Below, in pieces: positions 1-6,928 of a DNA stretch of 64,000 bases. The DNA comes from [Scytonema hofmanni] UTEX 2349. GTDB taxonomy: Bacteria > Cyanobacteriota > Cyanobacteriia > Cyanobacteriales > Nostocaceae. Where the stretch lies: the NCBI RefSeq assembly GCF_000582685.1, contig NZ_KK073769.1, forward strand, positions 652,421 through 716,420. Direction: 5' to 3'. The number at the start of each line of letters is the position of its first letter. Within the stretch, counting starts at the first letter, position 1. The position numbers and the translations under genes were made by a program. The notes below the pieces were generated by a model, which worked only from the letters and a program-made list of their open reading frames with translations, did not search any database and had not been told where the DNA came from.

Positions 1-46
1 TACCCGGTACCGCCCAATCTAGCGTAGCGTTCCCCAGTTGCGTCAC

Positions 47-949
47 TTACCCCCCCCTGAACGGATACGAATATATTAACCAATCTAAGTCTGTATTGGT
101 TTCATAATCAACCGGATACGGTATATCGCTAGTTACTTTTAAGAGACTGGCTTGCCAAGATTTTGCCTCAAATTCATCCAGGGGTACTTGGTTAGTTGCC
201 TCTTCTAAAGTTGTTAACCATTTTTCTCCTGTTAAGTCTCTTCCTTTTGGCTTTCGACTTTTGAGTTGCTCCCTCAATCGTTGAATTTCTATTTCTTTTC
301 GCCGACGACGTTGAGCATATTGAACCTGTTCTTCATCAAGTTCGCTAACCTGACAGTCATTTTTGAGTAAATAAGCAATAGCGCATTTAGATAAAGAGTC
401 TTCCGTTTTATCGTACAGGTCAAATAATGCCTTAAATAGTGTAGAATCTTTAGTCTTTTTTTTCTTTTTGCCTTTTTTTGTTTTTGATGGCTGTTTTATT
501 GGCTGAGTGAATTTTGCCACAAATGAATTCAAAATTTCGTTAGCTTTGTTGCGAATGATATCCAAGCTGGATTGGCTTTCTTGCTGTAATTCAATATCAC
601 TTTTCAACATCTTTAACCAACGTTCTTTTCCTTCTATTTTGCGTTGTCGTTGCTGCTGTAACGCAAACCAAGATTTGTAGATTTCCTTGACTAAAGTAAC
701 TGCTGATGTGTAGAAACGACCTGGTTGACCAGCAAAACGCTCTTGAGTTATGAGAGATTTTTGTATCGTCTCGATAGCCTCTTTAGATACTTCACCTTGT
801 TTTAGCCATTTATCGAAGTCAGTATGTTGTGCTAATTGTTCTAATAATTCATTGATTAGTGGTGTATTTTTTTCCGCCATCAGTTCCCACAGTTGGCGGT
901 GGGTGTCATCTTCAGCAACCAACCGACATTGAATTGTAATAACGCTCAT
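47..949 (-). CDS. cas12k: Cas12k (C2c5), N-terminal half only; interrupted
   Basis: Cas12k is the naturally nuclease-inactive RNA-guided effector that directs V-K CAST insertion with TnsC and TniQ. I recognise the family from the opening MSVITIQCRLVAEDD, then QLWELMAEKNTPLINELL, FAGQPGRFYTSAV, the lysine-rich stretch near residues 150-168, and PKGRDLTGEKWL near residue 237. Homology runs to about residue 287 (YETNTDLDW). It is followed by a foreign-looking tail, IYSYPFRGG, and a stop. Family members are about 640 residues, so the RuvC-like half is missing here. Removing one or two bases from the run of eight G at the break does not restore Cas12k sequence, so an insertion or rearrangement is likelier than a simple frameshift. 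The ATG has a GAGG ribosome site that overlaps the end of a small upstream ORF. Confidence 0.9.
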   Translation of the reverse strand: MSVITIQCRLVAEDDTHRQLWELMAEKNTPLINELLEQLAQHTDFDKWLKQGEVSKEAIETIQKSLITQERFAGQPGRFYTSAVTLVKEIYKSWFALQQQRQRKIEGKERWLKMLKSDIELQQESQSSLDIIRNKANEILNSFVAKFTQPIKQPSKTKKGKKKKKTKDSTLFKALFDLYDKTEDSLSKCAIAYLLKNDCQVSELDEEQVQYAQRRRRKEIEIQRLREQLKSRKPKGRDLTGEKWLTTLEEATNQVPLDEFEAKSWQASLLKVTSDIPYPVDYETNTDLDWLIYSYPFRGG

Positions 950-956
950 GGTGTCC

Positions 957-1112
957 TCAGCTTTGTGGGTTCGATGAAACTGACAGGGCTTTTAACTGTT
1001 TTAGGAGATAGGGGAGAACTGGCAGGAATGAAAGTAGAGAACCTTCATTTTCCCCACGATTATTAGCTGCGATTCCGTAACTAGTCACAAAATTGTCGAA
1101 CAAATGAAACAT
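957..1112 (-). CDS. 51-residue ORF directly upstream of cas12k
   Basis: This short ORF has a strong ribosome site (TAGGAG) seven bases before its ATG. Its stop codon lies seven bases before the cas12k start, inside the cas12k ribosome site, so the two are probably co-transcribed and may be translationally coupled. The peptide begins MFHLFDNFVTSYGIAAN and has a leucine/proline-rich middle (SFLPVLPYLLKQLKAL). I do not recognise a family. Known V-K regulators (the CvkR repressors) are larger DNA-binding proteins, so this is not an obvious CvkR. It could be a leader peptide controlling cas12k translation or a genuine small protein. Confidence 0.45.
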   Translation of the reverse strand: MFHLFDNFVTSYGIAANNRGENEGSLLSFLPVLPYLLKQLKALSVSSNPQS

Positions 1113-1810
1113 TTAAAATCTCCTAAATTGATTATTATTAATCACAGACTTCCGATTGGCGGTGTGCTGCTTTACAAGGACTGTCTTCTATCTAATAGTT
1201 TATTTAAAAAGAATTTAGGCATCAAATATTCCTCTATTTAGGTTAATAACAACTTAGAGGAAATCTCTGTTATTTGATATGAGAAATATACTGGCTTTTT
1301 AACTAAAATTTAAGCAAAAATAAATACCTTATACCTGTATAATCTTGACTTAGTATATGACACCTAACTTTTAATATGTTTGCAATCAATTTGGTTAAAC
1401 AAAACAATTTATATTTTAATATCAAATAAGCCTCAAAGTATTGCCATACGGTGTTTATATAAATTAAAATTATTTATTCTTATGTTTTATTCTTACTATT
1501 GATAATAATAAGAAATGTAAAGTATCAAATGAAATTTTATAAATACTACATTCTTCAATATTAAAAATGTTTGCTACAATCAAATAAATTATCTGTCATG
1601 TGTTTAAGATGAATTAGTTTGTCAAATAATGATAATTGTGAATTTAAATAAGGTAATAAATAATTTAAATTTACCTTATTGACATCAAATGCTTATCTAA
1701 TAAGCATTTGAGCAATTTAAATTTGATAGTTTTATCAGAAAAGTTGCATTATTTTCCTGTCTTAAATATTAGGATTGTTACAGTTTATTAACTTTTTTCA
1801 AGTTAATATG
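1113..1810. other. AT-rich intergenic stretch upstream of the cas12k operon
   Basis: About 700 bp of very AT-rich DNA with no convincing gene on either strand. It should contain the promoter of the 51-residue ORF and cas12k near its left side, and transcript ends of the gene ending at 1811 near its right side. A 46-codon plus-strand ORF at about 1104-1244 has no supporting features. No divergent cvkR-type regulator gene is present here. Confidence 0.6.
1647..1710. terminator. two adjacent hairpins, possible terminator
   Basis: There are two perfect 10-bp inverted repeats side by side: AATAAGGTAA/TTACCTTATT (1647-1656 and 1671-1680) and CAAATGCTTA/TAAGCATTTG (1686-1695 and 1701-1710, loop of five). 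They lie 100 bp past the 3' end of the minus-strand gene at 1811. The stems are AT-rich, and no clear U-run follows the second one. Confidence 0.35.
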
Positions 1811-3112
1811 CTAATTTAATTTTATACTCAGTGTTTGTTCAACTGATTTTAATGCTGATTGTATATCTGCGTTCAAAGCATCTGCCTCAACTTTAATCAC
1901 AGCCACACCCTTACCAATTTCTGTCAGAGATTTTTTTATAGTTCTGATTCGTCCCAAAGCTGTGCGAATTTGCTGAATCTGTTGTTCAACAGCAGTCACA
2001 TCCAGTTGTGATTCAAAGGTACGCAATTTATTTAACCTTTGTTGGATCACCAAAAAGCGGATAGCAATAATTAAAAATGGATGAGTTGTGGCAATCCAAT
2101 AACCTGACTCAGAAACTCCCTCTGCCCAATCACCAATTTCCTGGGCTAATCCCTCACGCGAATAACTTAAAAATATTGCCGAATTTGCAGAACGCCGCAC
2201 CATTGCTGACTGTAAATGTTGAGTGATTGCTTGGCGACCAAAAGGTTTTGAGGGTCGTTTTCTAGCTTCAACCACTATTGACAGTTCAATTACAGCTAAC
2301 GATTGACTGGTGAACTTTATGAGAATATCCCCCGTGTCTCCATCACGTCCAATATGCTCCACCTCTACTCCACTCAATTTTGACCAATTTCGCAGTTCGA
2401 CAACGACTAATTCTTCATAGTTGATGCCTTTTGCAGTTGTCTGCTCAAGTACTTGTTGTGTCAGGTGTTGATCTCGAATTTCTCTGGTTAGCTTTTCCAC
2501 TTGTTCGGTTAATGGTTTTACAGACTCAGAAACCACATTTTTAACTGCCGCAGCCAGAGTACCATTTTCCTTAGTGGCATTTATTAATGCTGCTTTAAAT
2601 GCGCCTTGAATGGAATCAGAGCGTTTGGCATCTAATAACTGACGTAATGAATTCAGAAAGCGACCAACAACAGAAGTTTCTCTGGCAGGGTCAATTTCAA
2701 GTGTAAGCAAAGTGCTGACGCTATTGAGTTTTTCAGTCAGGACGGCTGAAGTCAGATTAATTTGATTTTGCAGCGGAGCTAATAATTGACCATTATCTGT
2801 CCCTACTTGATTAACTAATTCCTGCCCAAAAGAGTGAGCAATTACTTTCACTGCCTGCTGAAACTCCACCAATAAAGATTCCATCTGCTGCTTAATTAAT
2901 TCGTTGCCATGACGAGTTTGAGCAGTTTGCAAGCACATAAATCCTAACTCCAAAGCATCCAGGCAAATATCCTCGTATTCTGACTGGGGAAATTGTTGTA
3001 AGTAGCTGATGGCATTTTCAATAGGGATTGCCAAGCGATAAATCAGGACATGATTTTCTGTCAATTCAATACTAGAGGGCAGGTAATACGAGTCATTGGT
3101 GGAGCGATTCAT
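1811..3112 (-). CDS. coiled-coil protein with possible nuclease-like core (CAST cargo)
   Basis: A 433-residue protein I cannot assign to a named family. Residues 1-230 are mostly helical and heptad-rich. Residues 230-345 look globular, with NYEELVVVELRNW, then GDTGDILIKF (Asp262), then VVEARKRPSKPFGRQA (Glu282, Lys285), and then a segment on small hydrophobic residues (SAIFLSYSREGLAQEI). This order of acidic and basic residues on predicted beta strands resembles PD-(D/E)xK-type or DUF2130-like nuclease cores. That is inference from pattern only. The last 90 residues are again coiled coil. It is soluble, with no signal peptide. It sits alone as cargo next to the HTH genes and is a reasonable defence-gene candidate. 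Confidence 0.5.
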   Translation of the reverse strand: MNRSTNDSYYLPSSIELTENHVLIYRLAIPIENAISYLQQFPQSEYEDICLDALELGFMCLQTAQTRHGNELIKQQMESLLVEFQQAVKVIAHSFGQELVNQVGTDNGQLLAPLQNQINLTSAVLTEKLNSVSTLLTLEIDPARETSVVGRFLNSLRQLLDAKRSDSIQGAFKAALINATKENGTLAAAVKNVVSESVKPLTEQVEKLTREIRDQHLTQQVLEQTTAKGINYEELVVVELRNWSKLSGVEVEHIGRDGDTGDILIKFTSQSLAVIELSIVVEARKRPSKPFGRQAITQHLQSAMVRRSANSAIFLSYSREGLAQEIGDWAEGVSESGYWIATTHPFLIIAIRFLVIQQRLNKLRTFESQLDVTAVEQQIQQIRTALGRIRTIKKSLTEIGKGVAVIKVEADALNADIQSALKSVEQTLSIKLN

Positions 3113-3217
3113 GGAACAGTGGGTAGGCTGGTGACGATAAATTGCACCCTACTACTTATTTTTTATGTCAGTCAAGGTGATGAAGAAAAGTTTTGTCAAT
3201 TTGCAAAAACTGAAGAA

Positions 3218-3502
3218 TTAATTTGGTGGTGGAGAATTATGCCACTGTTCCAACAAAGGATTAATTACTTCGGCATTGGCAAAAAGAAAATCAGCCACAG
3301 CCATAATTCTCTGGTAAGGTAATCCAGCTTCTCGGCGGCTTTTTTGTCCACCCAACCAGTGATAAGCCGTCGATTTAGAGATGGCACAGATTTTTGCTAA
3401 TTCTTCATAATCTAATCCCCAACGGTAACTAAAGTCTTGGGGAGACATGAACATTTGGTTGTGCAGTTCTAGCAACTGCTGATATTGTTGCGCTTCAGAC
3501 AT
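3218..3502 (-). CDS. small helix-turn-helix protein
   Basis: A 94-residue protein starting at ATG 3502 (MSEAQQYQQLLELHN). It contains a helix-turn-helix of XRE/CopG-like spacing, SYRWGLDYEELAKICAISKS followed by TAYHWLGGQ, which predicts DNA binding. It overlaps the upstream gene by 8 nt, so the two form an operon. It is a paralogue of the protein encoded at 3922-4254: both read W-x-(L/V)-xx-EELAxIC-xxS-xxT-xx-HW. Given the palindromes before both transcription units, the likely role is a regulator of the cargo module. The target is inferred. Confidence 0.6.
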   Translation of the reverse strand: MSEAQQYQQLLELHNQMFMSPQDFSYRWGLDYEELAKICAISKSTAYHWLGGQKSRREAGLPYQRIMAVADFLFANAEVINPLLEQWHNSPPPN

Positions 3503-3803
3503 GATTGTCCAGCCTTTCCAAGGATAAGTTATCCAGGGGTTCGATATCTTGCTCGAAAGCGAAGTCGCAGCTACAGGTGTCACGAGAGGGACTGCGCTCA
3601 TCTAACAAAATCAAGTAGTGCAAGCCAGTAGCAATACAACTAGCTTGTTGGGTGTATATGACTCCGATGACGCGACCGAAGTCGCCATTGGGTACTTGAA
3701 ACCAGCGCACCCATTCACCGAGATGAAATTTCTGCTGGGGTAATTCGCTGGGAATAACCTCTGGCATCGCTACTGGTGGAATTTGGGAAAACAGATCAGG
3801 CAT
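3495..3803 (-). CDS. hypothetical protein, HTH-partner
   Basis: A 102-residue protein starting at ATG 3803 (MPDLFSQIPPV). An upstream TTG at 3848 in the same frame is less likely. The core (FHLGEWVRWFQVPNGDFGRV followed by IGVIYTQQ) looks like a small beta-barrel or SH3-like segment. The end is acidic and contains CSCDF. No family is recognised. It overlaps the downstream HTH gene by 8 nt and is preceded by the palindrome pair at 3883-3917, which suggests autoregulation by one of the HTH proteins. Confidence 0.5.
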   Translation of the reverse strand: MPDLFSQIPPVAMPEVIPSELPQQKFHLGEWVRWFQVPNGDFGRVIGVIYTQQASCIATGLHYLILLDERSPSRDTCSCDFAFEQDIEPLDNLSLERLDNHV

Positions 3804-3882
3804 AGTAATCTTTTTGGGTGCAAATTGATCAACAACGGTAAAAATCAAGAAGAATTCTGATAGATAATATTAAAGTTTTCCC

Positions 3883-3917
3883 TTGCCAAATGGCAATAAA
3901 AACTTGCCATTTGGCAA
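3883..3917. promoter_or_regulatory. paired operator-like palindromes TTGCCA-N2-TGGCAA
   Basis: Two copies of a 14-bp palindrome, TTGCCAAATGGCAA (3883-3896) and TTGCCATTTGGCAA (3904-3917). They lie in the gap between the two minus-strand transcription units. The same sequence recurs at 4266-4279 before the other HTH gene. The two copies are also inverted with respect to each other, so the pair could form a stem-loop and act as a terminator. The recurrence before both HTH units favours an operator. Confidence 0.6.
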
Positions 3918-3921
3918 GTAG

Positions 3922-4254
3922 CTATTTAGTAGAATTTCTGCGTCGCTTTTGGTGATACACATCCCGCAGCTTTTGGAGGTACTCTGGTTCAGTTTGGATT
4001 GCTGTCCAGATGTGGTGTGCCAATGCTAGGCGCTGTTTATGTTTCTCGCTTGGTATCCTTTGGTCAATGCCTTGGGAAAACCAGTGATTAACGGTTGTTA
4101 GCGAACAGTCACAGATAAAAGCCAGTTCTTCTCGTGACACATCCCAATGTCTCAGAAACTCGTCGAGTTCCATTGGATAATCTTTTAAGGGTTGTAGATA
4201 TGAATTCAATACATCCCAGTGTCTCTGAATTGGAATTTTCGGAGCAATACCCAT
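3922..4254 (-). CDS. small helix-turn-helix protein, paralogue of the 3218-3502 product
   Basis: About 110 residues. I place the start at ATG 4254 (MGIAPKIPIQRHWDV) because AGGA lies five bases upstream. In-frame ATGs at 4260 and 4314 are possible, but the latter would put the palindrome inside the coding region. It contains LDEFLRHWDVSREELAFICD followed by CSLTTVNHWFSQG, a helix-turn-helix clearly related to the neighbouring HTH protein. The end is basic (HQKRRRNSTK). It is probably a DNA-binding autoregulator of this cargo block. Confidence 0.6.
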   Translation of the reverse strand: MGIAPKIPIQRHWDVLNSYLQPLKDYPMELDEFLRHWDVSREELAFICDCSLTTVNHWFSQGIDQRIPSEKHKQRLALAHHIWTAIQTEPEYLQKLRDVYHQKRRRNSTK

Positions 4255-4265
4255 AACCATCCTGA

Positions 4266-4279
4266 TTGCCAAATGGCAA
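4266..4279. promoter_or_regulatory. third copy of the TTGCCAAATGGCAA palindrome
   Basis: Identical to the copy at 3883-3896 and placed 12 bp before the preferred start codon of the HTH gene ending at 3922. This position would block the promoter or ribosome access if bound. Confidence 0.6.
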
Positions 4280-4347
4280 ATGATTAAGGCAATCATATTC
4301 CATTTAACATTCATCGCTGAGGATTTTTCATTAGCCCAACAGATTGC

Positions 4348-4541
4348 CTAGAGCGCCGGTCAACTAATATATATTGACAAAAACGCCATTACGTGTACTT
4401 TGACAAAACGGCTATTGATGGCTAAATTTTTAGGTCTAGTTTTTAGCGATCGCATTAAAACTAAGTGCATAAACGTTCGATTAACATAACATCCATATCC
4501 TGCGCTTTACGTCAACTATTTGTACTGGACCGGCGCTCTAG
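4348..4541. mobile_element. MITE-like element with 14-bp perfect inverted ends
   Basis: CTAGAGCGCCGGTC at 4348-4361 is matched by its exact complement at 4528-4541, and the 194-bp interval has no ORF. If the flanking TA is read as a target duplication, the terminal repeat is GAGCGCCGGTC, which fits an IS630/Tc1-like passenger. Inside there are two related copies of TTGACAAAA followed by CG-rich bases (about 4374 and 4401). Confidence 0.55.
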
Positions 4542-4607
4542 AGCGTGTTTTCAAACTCGTTGTATCCTAAAAAAATAGCGGATCGCTGTATTGTCATACG
4601 GAGATTT

Positions 4608-4871
4608 TTAGTTGCTAGTGAGACGCTGGTATACTTCTGAAACTAGCCAATCTGACACCATTTTCTGAAAATCACGGTCATTCATGTAACGTGCAAAAAT
4701 TGCCTCGTTTTGATCTACTCGCTCAACAAACAGAGAATCTAACATTTGATTGAAAAGCAAGGCGAATTTGTCAGCAGAGTTTACCCGTGCTGCCTGTTGT
4801 AATTCTTCGTAATTGGCAGCAGTCTCCACAAGTTGATCAAAAAACAATTGATCAGCTTGGTTAAAATCAGT
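4608..4871 (-). pseudogene. C-terminal remnant of a type I restriction R subunit (hsdR)
   Basis: About 87 codons are open without an ATG, from TDFNQADQLFFDQLVE to the stop. The segment IFARYMNDRDFQKMVSDWL followed by VSEVYQRLTSN is the characteristic helical C-terminus of HsdR proteins, which are normally about 1000 residues. A stop codon lies just upstream and no helicase motifs are present, so this is a tail fragment. It sits beside a truncated tniQ inside the CAST cargo, which points to a patchwork of older insertions. Confidence 0.6.
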
Positions 4872-4941
4872 AGGAAAACAGGAGAGCGATCGCTAAAAAA
4901 ATGTCACAGGCAGAGTCACTGTGTCAATAGCCGACGTGCGA

Positions 4942-5334
4942 TCAGTAATGCTTTTGATGTGTTGCCATCTCAGCGAAAGGCGTAGAACACTTATTACACA
5001 TTTGCTCTATCCATAAAGCTGGAATGGGAAAGGGTTTTTCGCATACAGGGCATTTTGATAATAAGCGTAACCGATGGCGATCGCATCCCTCTGTCTTTTT
5101 AAACTGCCACTCGATTTTATGGCAAGGCGACTCTGCATAACAAGCTCCACATAATCGAATTGCTTCAAGATTCATCCCTACCCTAGCAGGTGGTAACATC
5201 TCCTCTAAGCTATCAGCGTCAACTCCTACCACAGTAGCTAAAGCCTCCAGCTGCTGCCGAGAAGGAGGAGGATTAAAACGAAACTTTTCCCAAGGTGCGA
5301 TCGCATAACATTGTGCCGCAGCAGAACTTCTCAA
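4942..5334 (-). pseudogene. second tniQ, N-terminally truncated
   Basis: From residue 14 on, the product matches the intact TniQ of this element: WEKFRFNPPPSRQQLEALA, VGVDADSLEEMLPP, IRLCGACYAESPCHKIEWQF, CDRHRLRLLSKCPVCEKPFP. All zinc-binding Cys/His pairs remain (CxxC, CDRH, CxxC, CxxC). The first 50 or so residues (the PYEGES...LGR segment) are missing, and only a TTG is available as a start. It is diverged from the intact copy, so it probably comes from a different V-K element rather than a recent duplication. Confidence 0.75.
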
Positions 5335-5390
5335 CTTAATCTTAAACTTATTGAGCTATCCCAAACCTTTATGAGTAAAGAGTTTACAGA

Positions 5391-5532
5391 ATTGTTTAAC
5401 CGTTTTATTCGATTTTTTTGCTGAAAACCAAATCTACTAGAGAGAGTGCGCTTAAATTGTTCAACCGTTTTATTCTGTAACCCACGATAAATTAAGCATT
5501 TGAGTGGCAAAAATTGTTCAACCGAATTATTC
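5391..5532. repeat. three 20-bp direct repeats beside the truncated tniQ
   Basis: ATTGTTTAACCGTTTTATTC (5391-5410), ATTGTTCAACCGTTTTATTC (5456-5475) and ATTGTTCAACCGAATTATTC (5513-5532), spaced 65 and 57 bp apart. The size, spacing and position next to a tniQ remnant resemble transposase-binding sites at the end of a Tn7-like element. They do not match the TnsB sites at 16979-17183. Confidence 0.45.
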
Positions 5533-5724
5533 CTCTACAGAAAGATGCAGTGCGATCGCTTTATCCAGTGTGTTTTCAATATAGCGGAGTTTGCGGCGAG
5601 AGGAATTTACACTAATTTCGGTAAATTCTCTAGTAATTTGGCAATGGCTGAGAAAAAAGTTTAGAGCTTGCGTAAAAAATTCCTCCTCACACCGTAATCC
5701 TACTAGAAGGCAATTTTCAGGGGT
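5527..5724 (-). pseudogene. unidentified reading-frame remnant
   Basis: An open frame of 65 codons with no ATG, bounded by stops. It has protein-like composition (FFTQALNFFLSHCQITREF, KLRYIENTLDKAIALHLSVEE). No family is recognised. It may be the C-terminal end of a gene truncated by the rearrangements around the second tniQ. The opposite-strand ORF here appears to be its shadow. Confidence 0.25.
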
Positions 5725-5868
5725 TCAACATGAACGTATCCAAGCAGTGGGGACTAAAGGCGATCGCATTATCGAGATTAGCTTGTTTAAGTATTTTAAC
5801 AGAGAAAAATCAGCATGATATTGTGATTTCAGTCGCAATTATCTGAAAATCTCATTTTTTGACTTCCA

Positions 5869-6927
5869 ATGGGGAATTTACGAACTAAATCTAAAGCGAT
5901 GATGAACAAGCGATTATCAAAATTAAGTATCTTAACACTATGTACCGTTTTTGCTCTAACGGGTATAAGCACCGTCGAGCAAATACTATCGCTGAACGGA
6001 AGGGAGGCAGGTTATTCTAGTCGTGTTTTAGCGCAAACATCTGATGAGCAGCTTAACCGCAGAGTATACCAAAAAGCTAGCCCAGCCGTAGTGACAGTAA
6101 AAACAGAAATGGGTCATGGGAGCGGTTTTGTTATTAGTCAGGATGGGTTGATTCTTACTAATGCTCATGTAATCAAGCCATCACCGCGAAGCGAAGAAGA
6201 AGCAAAAACCTATAACCCTGCTGAATTTCCTCAAGTAGTGACAGTGGTTTTTCCCGATGGAAGAAAATTTAGTGCAGATGTGATGGGTTTTGGTAAGGGT
6301 GGTTTAGATTTAGCAATCCTGAAAATTCATGGACAAAAAAACTTGCGTACCCTTGCTTTAGCTGCTCCTGGTAGTGCAAAAGTGGGCGATCGCGTTTTTG
6401 CTCTTGGTACTCCTCTGGATGCAAAATTTTCCGATACATTTACCTCCGGTAATATCACTCGCATTGACCCTAGTGATGGAGAAATTCAACATAATGCTGT
6501 GATTATGGGGGGTAATTCCGGTGGTCCCCTGCTCAACTCCCAAGGTCAAGTAATTGGTGTGAATACATCGGGAATTGGGAAATTCAATACTGGGATGAAT
6601 TTTTCTATCCCTGTCCCCCAGGTACAGTCTTTTATCGTTGCTGCGAGAAAAAAAGATGTTTCTCCAGTTTCTACCCTATTTACACGAACTCAAGAACCAT
6701 CGGTTCGGACAATTACACTCAATGGTCAAGTAATTAATGGCAGTTTGAGTAAAGGCGATCGCACTCTCGAAGATGGCAGTTTTGCTGATGTTTACCAATT
6801 TCAAGGTAAGAAAGGTCAACTTGCGGGCATCTTGCCCGCTTTGTCTGTACAAATTGGACATACAATATATCGCGTATTCTTATCTTTTCAAGTATCCTCT
6901 CATTGTTTCATAATCTCTCAAAATTAA
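5869..6927 (+). CDS. secreted trypsin-like serine protease (HtrA/S1C-like), C-terminus disturbed
   Basis: A periplasmic or secreted protease of 352 residues. A signal peptide runs over MNKRLSKLSILTLCTVFALT to about residue 56 (VLAQ). In-frame ATGs at 5899 and 5902 fit the signal start better than 5869. The catalytic triad is visible as TNAHV (His), DLAIL (Asp) and GGNSGGP (Ser). There is no PDZ domain. After residue 285 a short region, VRTITLNGQVINGSLSKGD, looks like the start of a bacterial pre-peptidase C-terminal (PPC) domain. It breaks off into an unrelated tail near residue 318, next to an inverted repeat (CGGGCATCTTGCCCG). The protein is therefore probably truncated. A second protease gene follows one base later. 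Confidence 0.75.
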   Translation: MGNLRTKSKAMMNKRLSKLSILTLCTVFALTGISTVEQILSLNGREAGYSSRVLAQTSDEQLNRRVYQKASPAVVTVKTEMGHGSGFVISQDGLILTNAHVIKPSPRSEEEAKTYNPAEFPQVVTVVFPDGRKFSADVMGFGKGGLDLAILKIHGQKNLRTLALAAPGSAKVGDRVFALGTPLDAKFSDTFTSGNITRIDPSDGEIQHNAVIMGGNSGGPLLNSQGQVIGVNTSGIGKFNTGMNFSIPVPQVQSFIVAARKKDVSPVSTLFTRTQEPSVRTITLNGQVINGSLSKGDRTLEDGSFADVYQFQGKKGQLAGILPALSVQIGHTIYRVFLSFQVSSHCFIISQN

Positions 6928-6928
6928 C

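Noticed and set aside
1..46. 5' end of a group II intron in cas12k
   Set aside because: The G-rich stretch and GGCGGTACC word are suggestive, but 46 bp is too little and I see no diagnostic domain V or clear intron start.
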